From an uncultured Christensenella sp. (GTDB lineage Bacteria > Bacillota > Clostridia > Christensenellales > Borkfalkiaceae), in the NCBI GenBank assembly GCA_910583855.1, contig CAJTYL010000003.1, positions 1 through 64,000 of the forward strand: 64,000 nucleotides of DNA, in the 5' to 3' direction. Of the stretch, positions 11,801 to 19,627 are shown one piece after another. The notes under the pieces were generated by a model that worked only from the letters and a program-made list of their open reading frames with translations, did no database searches and was not told where the DNA came from. Within the stretch, counting starts at the first letter, position 1; every line of letters begins with the position of its first letter. The translations under genes were made by a program, and so were the position numbers.

Positions 11801-13422
11801 AGCTTGAAAGCGTTGAGTTCGGTTCAAATTCTAATACCGTCGGTAACTATACTTTTGCGGCAAACGACGCAATCGGCAGGGAAAACCTTAAAACGGTTAA
11901 ACTCGGCAACGCCGTTAAAGAAATAGGCGATTTTGCATTCTATAATTGCGGTGCGCTAACGGAAATTAATCTCGGCGGCGCAACAAAGATAGGCACTAGC
12001 GCGTTTATGGGTTGCGGCAAGCTTGCAACCGTAACTGGACTTAACGGAGTTACGGAAGTAGGCGCATACGCTTTCGGCGATTGTACCGCGTTGACCTCGC
12101 TTGAAATAAGTTCAGTAAAAACCGTTGGCGACTTCGCGTTTGCGGGTACGGGTGAAACTACGGTTGAAATCCCTGCAAGTCTTACCAAAATAGGTTACGG
12201 CGCGTTTGCGGCTTCTCCTAAACTTAATAGCTTTACAGTGGCAAGCGGCAACGATACGTTCATGTCGATAGACGGCGTTTTGTTTGAATACGTCAAAAAC
12301 GTTGAAAACGGTACGTTCGTAAAGACAGGCAAGTTTACTCTCGTTGCATTCCCCTCGGCAAAGAACGTTGCGGAAGCGGACGGCGAAAAGGTTTACGTTT
12401 TACCCGATGAAACGGTTAAAGTTGCGGGTTCTGCGTTCAGAGGACTTGAAGGCGGGGTTGACAAGGTAGTGCTTCCTTACGGTCTTAAAGTAATCGGCGT
12501 TGCGGCGTTCTACGACAGCGGAATCACCAAGTACGAGTTTAAGGGCGCAACGGCGCCGTTACTCGAAACGCAATATTCACCTGTGATAGACGAGATTATG
12601 GACGATTCCACTTCGTACAGAGGTTTCTATTACGCTAATTTTGAAGGAGATTTTATCTTCTATGCAAATATGGCAAGCGGCAACGTCGCGCCTCTTACGA
12701 TTTGCCGTCCAGACAACGGTGTAGGCTACGATAATTATATCTTTACGAATTACTTCGGAAATTGTGTTCTTACGGGCGTTACGAAGAGCGAAGCAACAAA
12801 CGCGTTTATCGAACTCGTTGAAGGCTTCGTAACGGCGGATGAAGTCAGAAGCTGGAAAGAGCCCGATATGCCCAAGTCGAAGGTCGAAAAGTTCTCCGAA
12901 CAGGTCAAGGCGGCGCACGGATATTACAACACCTTCTCGAACAACGAATATCAGATGTCGTTTGTCGACGCATCGCTTATAACGAAATTTAACGATATAG
13001 AGACGGCTTTGCGTCAGATAAAGAAAAATTACAATATTCCCGTCACTATTTCCAGCCTTAGCTACACCGGTAATTTTAAATCGGATTACAAGGTTGGAGA
13101 AAAGTTTGATATCACGGGACTTCAGGTTATAATCGAATATGACGATTATTCCACCGAATACGCAGATATGAGCAAAGTAACTTACGACTTGCACGACGAT
13201 TTGACAGAAATGAATAACGTCGTACAGCTTACTTACGAAGGCATTCCGCTTTACGTTCGTATCAACGTATCGGCAGAAAATCCCGACGACGACGGCGGTT
13301 GCGGCGGCGGTTGCGGAAGCGTAACATCAATAGGCGGACCTATGACGTTATCGATTACAGCCATAGGTTTAATGTTCGTGGTTTATACTTTAAGTCGCAG
13401 AAAAAACAGAGGTAACAGATGA
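5848..13422 (+). CDS. Giant cell-surface subtilisin-like protease (S8) with BspA-type leucine-rich repeats
   Basis: ATG 5848 (AGAGG seven bases upstream) is preferred to the TTG at 5827; the product has 2,524 residues. It has a signal peptide and an I9-like propeptide (~70-165). The S8 catalytic domain shows Asp229 in VIDTGLD, His314 in NHGTHVAG, Asn454 in AASND and Ser695 in GTSMASP, so the triad and oxyanion Asn are intact. A PA domain (~550-635) is inserted before the Ser, as in lactocepin and C5a-peptidase subtilases. Then come an Fn3-like domain (~800-925), a Big_2-like domain (~1340-1440) and about twenty LRR_5 repeats (~1445-2240). A Big_3-like Ig domain follows (~2400-2480), then a Gly/Cys motif GGCGGGCGS, a hydrophobic helix and the basic tail SRRKNRGNR. 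It probably digests proteins at the cell surface, with the repeats binding substrate, host or wall. It is the second gene of the operon and overlaps the next by 4 bp. Confidence 0.93.
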   Translation: MSLSKRKIKNSALAVLSVSLCATLTAGLVLSNFDVKKTVGANSNVSLKFTDVTRDYDTSDLVAQNFNSSVLAAPQTSYEKRTVIVSLEGESLLAAKSTGETVAEYMNSSVGFKHMRELSAEQKNFLNRLDSKNISYKLKNSYTAIANAVAIEVDTSYVSEMKKMSGVTGVEIGRTYLAPQTVEARDGATVAVSNDSFVYKTGIYDSHAYNDLTKYPWGTGAGTVVAVIDTGLDYTHDAFQKMPEVQRFKKSYSTDKEENTTYITDKLQNTTAFKRVAALGGSLSVDDVYINQKIPFAFDYADTDTDVYPSYSNHGTHVAGIIGGYNEAGYSDKDGNVPKAEAGDSLIGYPLENGAVEEGDPLPFLGVAPDCQLVICKAFTDNLDDPGLGGAEAESVMGALEDCVVLGVDVINMSLGTTAGFTSTDDGDEEGTIFNKIYNDIQNSGISLICAASNDYSAGFGSVYGTNLASNPDSATVGSPSTYYAALSVASVSGQKSEYMLDAKGNAIYFENSSDGNSVAYDFIDLMLGNLGNNSETGQPYDEFDFTYVTVGTGQATDYIGMSSLVRGNIVLIQRGGNTFQQKVELARANGARGVIVYNNVSGTIRMSLGDVAPEKFVPAVSITMDAGKLLKANADYRGVGKIKISRNLSAGPFMSPFSSWGPTPDLKIKPEITAHGGEITSTVPGGFAEQSGTSMASPNMAGLTALVRNYVKKLPMTADYTPSQITQLTNQLIMSTATTAYDEENLAYSPRKQGAGLANLDNIVSTGAYIFTDEASDGEYYYAEKDGRPKMELGDDKEKKGVYTFSFNVRNFGDGDLNFTPKVLFMTETLASDGIAVAEKAHMLGDPEKGGIAPVITVDGNQVSTVTVPQGASKTVTVTLKLSDSEKKYIDDSFSNGMFVEGFVKLLGNDEGQCDLTLPFLGFYGDWQKAPMLDMDAYELAKLQQDTSKDEEEKPSATVFATQAYASYWNDDFIIPLGSYVYNQDPDPTKEEIYPTMEHNAISRYNEYYNEEGIGNYLTTYNFRCVYAGLLRNARRVNYFLYEEATGELVKDGHVDRVSKAYANGGSARPGYVELKLSPDDLGLLANGKYRFDFEFLFDKDSEPTENNTFSFDFYVDYEAPVLQDARLRYYNYKQGNKDKQKIYLDLDVFDNHYAQSVMLCYRDNSDGEVKFNLATDYFTPVMNANRNGVTTVSIEVTDFWDEYKNSLVVQLDDYALNHSIYQLSAVNNSSILDTTTAVNKNVLPDTFELAEGENNVTVNINEAHKIGLVYEGNADPSNFIMTIGGVGITNNGYFAVKNGEVVGLKSTGGRRMPLTISNGKGTNKTVWVTVTNEVSPVSSPEFSFNVIRSDTESLIKAVNSGSVKVNAGEDIQLEVMPDPWYYPMDDVEITWSKTGSAVDVDAKTGKVHTKEKGSSVVTATIWAAGIRYTVNFTFVVNDPFTIDNLALTHYHGDGETVVNANGSIEEGVVRIPEGKNIMSIGEEAFKDNTKITKVIIPKTVTQIGKRAFEGCTNLRGVYFVDDKKVDYGDPAFVSESALTLIDRNAFEGCTALEKLDLSNVKVITVAREAFKDCENLKEVVKSRAIGTAHDRAFLGCKSLVSIDITGLHTAGANVFSGCEQLSEVITGRYSAIGAGMFTNLHYEYQIYDYDLSNIGWKDMVTDYSACNLLKSIEIKAKSVGANAFANCAELASVKFTDVSAESNLEFTVADQAFYNCKKLTSVNFGNCKVKSIGSRAFANTGLTDSGFNLPGGLEIIGAGAFSGTSLTFNGQSGYTVSDNAVISGDTLLYYFGNGNYTVPANVTKIGNYAFANSGVESINIQNVTEIGNYAFADSKLSSITIPSTVTTIGEGAFAGSALASVQINANLTEIPAYAFYNTKLQNITLPATVTEVGDYALANNAELTGFNFAPTNKAMIGSFVFSGCTALTSIEFNGNVESLGDRTFMGCTALVSVKLPSIVNIYGADGSLTFKAIGDYTFWNTPKLESVEFGSNSNTVGNYTFAANDAIGRENLKTVKLGNAVKEIGDFAFYNCGALTEINLGGATKIGTSAFMGCGKLATVTGLNGVTEVGAYAFGDCTALTSLEISSVKTVGDFAFAGTGETTVEIPASLTKIGYGAFAASPKLNSFTVASGNDTFMSIDGVLFEYVKNVENGTFVKTGKFTLVAFPSAKNVAEADGEKVYVLPDETVKVAGSAFRGLEGGVDKVVLPYGLKVIGVAAFYDSGITKYEFKGATAPLLETQYSPVIDEIMDDSTSYRGFYYANFEGDFIFYANMASGNVAPLTICRPDNGVGYDNYIFTNYFGNCVLTGVTKSEATNAFIELVEGFVTADEVRSWKEPDMPKSKVEKFSEQVKAAHGYYNTFSNNEYQMSFVDASLITKFNDIETALRQIKKNYNIPVTISSLSYTGNFKSDYKVGEKFDITGLQVIIEYDDYSTEYADMSKVTYDLHDDLTEMNNVVQLTYEGIPLYVRINVSAENPDDDGGCGGGCGSVTSIGGPMTLSITAIGLMFVVYTLSRRKNRGNR

Positions 13423-14822
13423 CAAAAAAGTTAAAAATCCTGTTAATATCGGTTTTATTCTTAGTCGCTACGGTATGCGTTTGCGCCTTTGCCGGATGTA
13501 AAGTTAAGTTTACCGTAGACGAGCTTAAAGATAAATACGGTTTATCTGCGCAAATAACGTATTTTCTGAACAGCGACGGCGGCAAGTTCAACGATAGCTC
13601 GTACGTTAAGGACCTTTATTACTCAGCGGGACAAAAACCTATGAATATAGGTGCGAGTACGCTTGTCAGCGGAAGCTCAAGTTTGGAAATAGGCAAAGGC
13701 TTTAACTTTACGGGATGGTACTACGTAGAAACCGACAGCGCAGGCAAGCCGTTGTATGCAGACGGTAGCGCTTACTCCGAAGACGACGAATACGACGTTG
13801 GTAAGGGAATGAAGATGTCCGACGAGGAGTTCAACTTTGAAGAACCCCTTAAGGCAGGAGAGCATATTTATTTGTGCGGCGACTTCTATAAAGACGTAAG
13901 ATTAGTAGAGAAACTTCTTTGTATCGATTACGTCGGCAACGGCTCGTTCAATCAGATTAGCTATACCGAGGGCAATAATACCGTAACGGTTAAAGACGGA
14001 GAGGAAATTGCTTACGGTAGTCAGAATATCCCCAAAGCAGGCAACGGACTTGACGATAATACAGCGGCATTGCAAAACAGATTTAAAGGTTATACGGTCG
14101 AAGGCTTCTATCAGAAAGTCGGGGAGGAATATGTTCCGTTCACAGGCTGGCCCGTAAAGTATCCTACGAAGCCCAACGAAGAGGGCAAATACGACGACGT
14201 AGTGCTTTACGTCAAAATGCTTCAAGGCGAATGGGATATAGTAAGTACGCCCGACCAGGTCGCAATGATGTTCGCCGTCGGCTCTCATGACTACTATATC
14301 AAGCAGGACATCGACGGCAACGGAAGAGAAATTTCAAATATCAGAAATTTATCGGGAACTATTTGGGGCACGGCTGAAGGGCACACCTTAAAGAATTTCG
14401 TCGTAAAATCTTCAGTCGGACAGCGTGAGAAGGCTTCGGTATTCGGAAATATAACGGCAACCGCGGCAATTAAAAACGTCACGTTTGAAAACTTTACCGC
14501 AAACTTTACAGTTGCAAGCGGTATAGGGCTTAATACTAACGACGTCGATATAAACTTCGTTGCGAATACGATAGCGGAAGGGGCGACGTTTGAAAACGTA
14601 AGTATTAGCGGTAGTCTGAATATTACGCTTTCTGACAGAAGCGACGTTACAGCAACAACCGAAAGCAGTTGGCTGTTCGGCAATCAGGACGATAAAACTT
14701 ACGATAAAATTAAAGTTCTTTATGCAACTTGTACGGTTAGAGATAAAGACGGTAATATAAAGGACGGTAAAGATTTTACGGTAGGAACTAACAACGATAA
14801 CCAAACGGAGGACTTAAAATGA
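13419..14822 (+). CDS. Hypothetical surface lipoprotein of the protease/opp operon
   Basis: 467 residues; the ATG overlaps the protease stop (ATGA) and AGAGG lies six bases upstream, indicating translational coupling. The signal peptide ends with the lipobox AFAG-C at about residue 27. The N-terminal half contains InlB-like strands (FNFTGWYYVE). The C-terminal half has short repeated turns such as IKNVTFENFTANF, which suggest a right-handed beta-helix or GLUG-like fold. No enzyme motif was seen. Position between a surface protease and the peptide-binding protein suggests help with substrate capture or presentation, but no function can be assigned. Confidence 0.75.
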   Translation: MTKKLKILLISVLFLVATVCVCAFAGCKVKFTVDELKDKYGLSAQITYFLNSDGGKFNDSSYVKDLYYSAGQKPMNIGASTLVSGSSSLEIGKGFNFTGWYYVETDSAGKPLYADGSAYSEDDEYDVGKGMKMSDEEFNFEEPLKAGEHIYLCGDFYKDVRLVEKLLCIDYVGNGSFNQISYTEGNNTVTVKDGEEIAYGSQNIPKAGNGLDDNTAALQNRFKGYTVEGFYQKVGEEYVPFTGWPVKYPTKPNEEGKYDDVVLYVKMLQGEWDIVSTPDQVAMMFAVGSHDYYIKQDIDGNGREISNIRNLSGTIWGTAEGHTLKNFVVKSSVGQREKASVFGNITATAAIKNVTFENFTANFTVASGIGLNTNDVDINFVANTIAEGATFENVSISGSLNITLSDRSDVTATTESSWLFGNQDDKTYDKIKVLYATCTVRDKDGNIKDGKDFTVGTNNDNQTEDLK

Positions 14823-17515
14823 AAAAAGCCATAAGAAATATAGTAATAGGCGCAACCTGTGCAACCGTTATTTTTGCTATGACGGGCTGCAATCCGGATC
14901 CCGAACATTTCGATGCGGAAACCCGCCCCGTAGCGATAGCAATAGGCGCGCCTGACCAGAACTTTAATCCGTTCTTCTATACGTCGGGTAACGACGGCGA
15001 AATTATCGGTTTAACGCAGATATCTATGCTTACCGCTGATGCAAACGGGAAAATAGTTTGCGGTGAAGATCAGGCTACGATGGCGCTGGATTACAGCGTA
15101 ACTTCGTACGACAAAAATAATCAGGTAGCAACTGGTACCAATATCGACCATACCACGTACGAGTTCATAATCAAGAACGGCGTAAAGGACAGTATGGGTT
15201 ACGATATGGGTATACTCGACGTGCTTTTCAATCTTTACGTGTATCTTGACCCTATGTATACCGGTTCTTCAACCATATACTCTACAAACATCAAAGGACT
15301 TAAAGCGTACAGGGCACAACAGGAAATTGACGACGGTTCGTCAATTGACCCTGAAGATCAATACAGGGCTGCCGCTCAGCAAAGGTTAAGCAACATAATA
15401 GCGTACGATACTCCGGGTTCTACAATATCTTGGGACTCCGTCAAGGACGATGTTCAGCTCGTTGCAAAGAAATTTAAGGAAAGCCTTGAAAAGGATTGGA
15501 ACAGCGTAGTGGGTACCGTTAGCTCCTATACGGAATACAGATTTACCGAGGACTGGGAAGTCTATTTATGGAACGAAGGTTTATTGGATTATCAGTATCA
15601 GTATAACGATCTCAACAACAAAGAAAGAATAAAAGATGAAAACGGCAAATTCTATACTACTATCGATAAACCCGTAGACGTAGCTAAGCCTGCTCCTAAC
15701 GGCGGAGATATGTCAGGTTTGCGTACCAGAGTTATGGAGCCTGCATTGGAAGGCAAGACCGGTACGGAAAGAGCCGAGGCAATGAAAAAGGCAGCTATAG
15801 GCATTGTATTCGATACCTATTTTATGGAAAGTTTAACCGAAGAAGGAATATACGAAGGCAACAGCGGTATGCTTTCCGCTCTTCTCGGTAGCTCCGTGAG
15901 CGCCGATATTTTAAACGCGTTTATCAGGGACGAAATGAGCAACGGTTCATCAAGCTCCGACGGCGAACTTAAAATAAAGAGTATTTCAGGCATTACCACC
16001 GATAAGGTAAAAGAAGTTAACGGCGTAATTAAGTCCGTGGAGGCAGATAAAGAGTTCAAGGGAACTATGAACGCCAATCTTAAAGGCGAAGAGCACGACC
16101 TTCTCAGAATAACTATAGATAAGGTTGACCCCGCTGCAATATATAATTTTGCATTTACCGTTGCGCCTATGCACTATTATTCGGGTACGTTTAAGGATAA
16201 GGACTACGTTAAGTTTGCGCAGGAAAACTGGAAAAATCCAAATGCGTCTAACAGATTCGGCGTTTGCTTTATGAATTCCGACTTTATGGACGGTATAGTA
16301 GGCGGTCAGTCCGTTGAAGGCGGTAAGAAAGTACCCGTCGGCGCAGGCGCTTATAAAATGAGCGAAAGTGCAAGTCAATTCTATGACGGCAGTATGGCGC
16401 GTTACCAGAGAAATGAGTATTTCACGACGTTGGGTAGCGGAATCGAGAATGCGAAGATAAAGTATTTAAACTACGTATATACCACGGACGACCAAATTCT
16501 CAACTCCCTTACCAATAAAGACATCGATTACGGTGAACCTAACTGTACTCCGAGGAATATCGAACAGATTTCGCCTGTAGATCACCTCAATATGCGTAAC
16601 TATCCCGCAAACGGTTTCGGCTACGTCGGCATTAACCCCACGTACGTTCCTGACAGAGAAGTCAGAGTTGCGATTATGCTTGCTTTGAACCCTCAGAACT
16701 ATATAGTAAACAACTACTATACGACTCAGTATTCGGAACCCATTTTCAGACCCACTTCTAAAACCAACTTTCTTTCCGATAACGACCGCGACGGATATCT
16801 TTCCAAAGCTTACGAGTTTAAAACCGGCGACGTATACGGAGTTACCCAAAGTCCTATGCTCAGCGGGCTTAAGTTAGAGTGGACCGACCAGTCGAGAAAA
16901 ATTACCGACCTTGTAGAGTCGGCAGGCTGGACCAAGCCGACGGCAAACGGCAAATATGAAAAGGGCGGCAAAACGCTTTCATTGACGTTCACGATTGCGG
17001 GCGAAGACCAAAACCACCCTGCGCGTCAGATGTTTGACGAGGCGGCTAAACAGCTCAACCAGTTAGGTTTCGATATTACGGTTAAAAACGATCTGAATGC
17101 GCTCATATCGCTTGCAACCGGTAAGCTTGCAGTCTGGGCGGCAGCTTGGTCAACTGGTATCGACCCTGATATGTATCAGATTTATCATAAGGACAGTAAT
17201 GCTTCCAGTACGAGGAACTGGGGTTATGCAACCATAATGAGCAATACGTCCCTTTATCCCGAAGAGAACGCGATTTTGACTCACCTCAGCAACGAAATCG
17301 ATTTGGCAAGATCCTTCACGCAGGAAAGTTACAGGTCCGAGCATTACATTAACGCGCTTAACGACGTAATGGAACTTGCGGTAGAACTTCCTACCTATCA
17401 GAGGCACGACTTGGGCGTTTACAACAACAAGGTTATTAAGTTTGAATCGCTCAACCAGAACCCCAGCGCCAACGCAGGACTTTTGTTCAAAATTTGGGAA
17501 CTTGATTACAATTAA
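14819..17515 (+). CDS. oppA: Oligopeptide ABC transporter, substrate-binding lipoprotein
   Basis: 898 residues; the start overlaps the preceding stop (ATGA) behind a GGAGG. A signal peptide with the lipobox AMTG-C indicates a lipid-anchored SBP_bac_5 (cluster C) binding protein. Family signs are FNPFFYTSGNDGEI near the N-terminus, a GAYKM segment, the EPIFRPTSK region and a C-terminal AAAWSTGIDPDMYQIYH segment typical of OppA/DppA. It is considerably longer than the usual 530-600 residues. The extra length lies mostly in the first half (charged segments around residues 150-400), so the ligand pocket may be remodelled. Its permeases and ATPases follow directly. Peptides released by the operon's own subtilase are the likely ligands (inference). 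Confidence 0.9.
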   Translation: MKKAIRNIVIGATCATVIFAMTGCNPDPEHFDAETRPVAIAIGAPDQNFNPFFYTSGNDGEIIGLTQISMLTADANGKIVCGEDQATMALDYSVTSYDKNNQVATGTNIDHTTYEFIIKNGVKDSMGYDMGILDVLFNLYVYLDPMYTGSSTIYSTNIKGLKAYRAQQEIDDGSSIDPEDQYRAAAQQRLSNIIAYDTPGSTISWDSVKDDVQLVAKKFKESLEKDWNSVVGTVSSYTEYRFTEDWEVYLWNEGLLDYQYQYNDLNNKERIKDENGKFYTTIDKPVDVAKPAPNGGDMSGLRTRVMEPALEGKTGTERAEAMKKAAIGIVFDTYFMESLTEEGIYEGNSGMLSALLGSSVSADILNAFIRDEMSNGSSSSDGELKIKSISGITTDKVKEVNGVIKSVEADKEFKGTMNANLKGEEHDLLRITIDKVDPAAIYNFAFTVAPMHYYSGTFKDKDYVKFAQENWKNPNASNRFGVCFMNSDFMDGIVGGQSVEGGKKVPVGAGAYKMSESASQFYDGSMARYQRNEYFTTLGSGIENAKIKYLNYVYTTDDQILNSLTNKDIDYGEPNCTPRNIEQISPVDHLNMRNYPANGFGYVGINPTYVPDREVRVAIMLALNPQNYIVNNYYTTQYSEPIFRPTSKTNFLSDNDRDGYLSKAYEFKTGDVYGVTQSPMLSGLKLEWTDQSRKITDLVESAGWTKPTANGKYEKGGKTLSLTFTIAGEDQNHPARQMFDEAAKQLNQLGFDITVKNDLNALISLATGKLAVWAAAWSTGIDPDMYQIYHKDSNASSTRNWGYATIMSNTSLYPEENAILTHLSNEIDLARSFTQESYRSEHYINALNDVMELAVELPTYQRHDLGVYNNKVIKFESLNQNPSANAGLLFKIWELDYN

Positions 17516-17541
17516 TCGAATATCGGAGCAAATTATACAAA

Positions 17542-18534
17542 ATGTTTAAATACGTAGTAAAAAGGTTGCTTCTTGCACTGTTTATACTCGTGGCGGTATC
17601 CATAATTCTGTACGGACTTATAAGACTGATGCCTTCTAACGTCATCGTGGATAAATATTGGAGTACGCACAAGGAAACGGGCGGAAGCGAAGAAGAGTTA
17701 CAAGCTATACTTGACAGGTACAATTTGGGCGATAACTCTTTCGGAGGCATTATTAAGGGCTGGTGGAAATGGATAACCGCTTTCTTTGCGGGCGATTTCG
17801 GCACTTGCCTTACGAACGGAGACAAGGTCGGTGACGTCATTTTCCAAAATATGGGCGTATCCTTTGCAATCGCGTTGATTTCTCTCGTTCTTGAGCTGAT
17901 AATTGCAATTCCCCTCGGCATAAAGTGCGCTTGCAACCAGTACGGAAAACTTGACTATACCGTAACGGTACTTACGATGATAGGAATATCGTTCCCGTCA
18001 TTCTTCTTTGCAAGTATCTTAATCAAGATATTTGCGGTTGATTTGGGTTGGTTTCCTATAGGTTCGTTGAATACGCCTACGGCAAACTATACCGGGTTTA
18101 TGAAGTTTATAGATACCTCGTGGCATCTGGTATTGCCTATTCTCGTGCTTACGATACTTTCGATAGGCTCTATGATGAGGTATACCAGAACCAACACGTT
18201 AGAGGTGTTGAACGCCGATTACATCCGTACCGCACGGGCGAAAGGGCTTTCCGAAGGTAAAGTCATTTATAAGCACGTTTTCAGGAATACGCTTATTCCG
18301 CTAGTAACGACCCTTGCGGGTATCCTGCCGACGCTTTTCGGCGGTTCGATGATCGTCGAACAGGTTTTCGCAATTCAAGGTATCGGTAGCGTAGCGTATA
18401 CTATGACCCGTACCGGAGACGTACCGTTTATAATGGGTTACGATATGTTTATTTCGGTTTTGACCGTTATAGGTATATTGCTTACCGATATTATGTACGC
18501 AATTGTAGACCCTCGTGTTAAATTAGGAAAGTAA
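17542..18534 (+). CDS. oppB: Oligopeptide ABC transporter permease (OppB type)
   Basis: 330 residues beginning MFKYVVKRLLLALF, the standard first helix of OppB/DppB permeases, with about six membrane helices in total. The cytoplasmic EAA loop is clear: LNADYIRTARAKGLSEGKV followed by HVFRNTLIPLVT. The end DPRVKLGK matches the family. It starts 26 bp after oppA and ends 10 bp before oppC. A GGAG lies somewhat far upstream (13 nt), so translation may depend on coupling. It forms the membrane channel with OppC. Confidence 0.95.
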   Translation: MFKYVVKRLLLALFILVAVSIILYGLIRLMPSNVIVDKYWSTHKETGGSEEELQAILDRYNLGDNSFGGIIKGWWKWITAFFAGDFGTCLTNGDKVGDVIFQNMGVSFAIALISLVLELIIAIPLGIKCACNQYGKLDYTVTVLTMIGISFPSFFFASILIKIFAVDLGWFPIGSLNTPTANYTGFMKFIDTSWHLVLPILVLTILSIGSMMRYTRTNTLEVLNADYIRTARAKGLSEGKVIYKHVFRNTLIPLVTTLAGILPTLFGGSMIVEQVFAIQGIGSVAYTMTRTGDVPFIMGYDMFISVLTVIGILLTDIMYAIVDPRVKLGK

Positions 18535-18544
18535 GGGGGAGCAA

Positions 18545-19624
18545 ATGGAAGAAGAGATGAAACCGCCCGTAGAAACAGCGGAAGCTGTGAACGCAGAAGC
18601 GGGCGAAGAAACTAAATATAACGATTTGCACGGTGAAGTCCTCGGGGATAGGGTTAAGGTTCTTTCCCCTGGCAGAACCGTTGCCAAAAGATTTTTCCGT
18701 TCTAAACTCTCGGTTGTCGGTTTAGTTATTATAGTCGCACTGTTTTTGATTTCGTTTTTCGGTCCCCTGTTTTCGCCTTGGGGTGAAAATGAGATTGATA
18801 CGACGCCGAATATCAACGTAAGTTACAGTCAGACGAGGTTTGTAGACGCGTCTGGGAACCAGTCGATTTGTTGGGATATTTCCGTAAGCGAAAGCAATAT
18901 AAACAAGGAAGCGGAGCTTTCCGCGCAGCATTGGCTCGGCACTGACGAAAACGGCTGGGATATCTTTACGCGCCTTATGTACGGCGGAAGAATTTCGCTT
19001 ACGATAGGCTTTGTCGTCGTAATTTTAGAAACCTTGATAGGCGTAATTTTAGGCGGGCTTGCAGGTTATTTCGGCGGAAAGGTAGACAATTTCATAATGC
19101 GAATAACGGATATCTTATACTGCATTCCCACGTTGCCTATAATGCTTATTTTCTACGCCGTATTCGACGCACAAGGTATCGTCACCAACGTTCGACTATA
19201 TTATATGATGGGTATATTAACCTTGATTGGTTGGGCGGGCACGGCTCGGCTCGTGCGCGGGCAAATTCTGTCGCTTAGGGAACAGGACTTTATGCTTGCT
19301 GCAAAATGTTCGGGGCTGTCCGTTAAAAGGAAAATTTTTAAACACCTTATACCCAACGTTTTACCTCAGCTAATCGTTTCTATGACCCTCGGTCTCGGCA
19401 GCATAATTTTGACTGAGGCAACGCTCGGCTACCTCGGCATAGGAGCGATACCCGGTACTGCAACTTGGGGTTCTATGATAAACTCTGCGGCAAACAGTAC
19501 GCGGCTTAGCCTTTATCCGAATTTCTGGATACCCCCCGGCATATGCATTACGCTTGCAATACTTGCATTTAACTTTGTCGGCGACGGTTTAAGGGACGCA
19601 TTTGATCCTAAAATGAAGAGGTAA
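18545..19624 (+). CDS. oppC: Oligopeptide ABC transporter permease (OppC type)
   Basis: 359 residues; AAGGGGGAG directly precedes the ATG. The cytoplasmic N-terminus of about 55 residues is longer and more acidic than usual. The OppC_N helix (SKLSVVGLVIIVALFLISF) and a large outer loop containing HWLGTDENGWDIFTRLMYGG, a hallmark of OppC/DppC, come next. The EAA loop is REQDFMLAAKCSGLSVKRK. It pairs with OppB as the translocation channel. The gap to oppD is only 3 bp. Confidence 0.95.
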   Translation: MEEEMKPPVETAEAVNAEAGEETKYNDLHGEVLGDRVKVLSPGRTVAKRFFRSKLSVVGLVIIVALFLISFFGPLFSPWGENEIDTTPNINVSYSQTRFVDASGNQSICWDISVSESNINKEAELSAQHWLGTDENGWDIFTRLMYGGRISLTIGFVVVILETLIGVILGGLAGYFGGKVDNFIMRITDILYCIPTLPIMLIFYAVFDAQGIVTNVRLYYMMGILTLIGWAGTARLVRGQILSLREQDFMLAAKCSGLSVKRKIFKHLIPNVLPQLIVSMTLGLGSIILTEATLGYLGIGAIPGTATWGSMINSAANSTRLSLYPNFWIPPGICITLAILAFNFVGDGLRDAFDPKMKR

Positions 19625-19627
19625 AAA

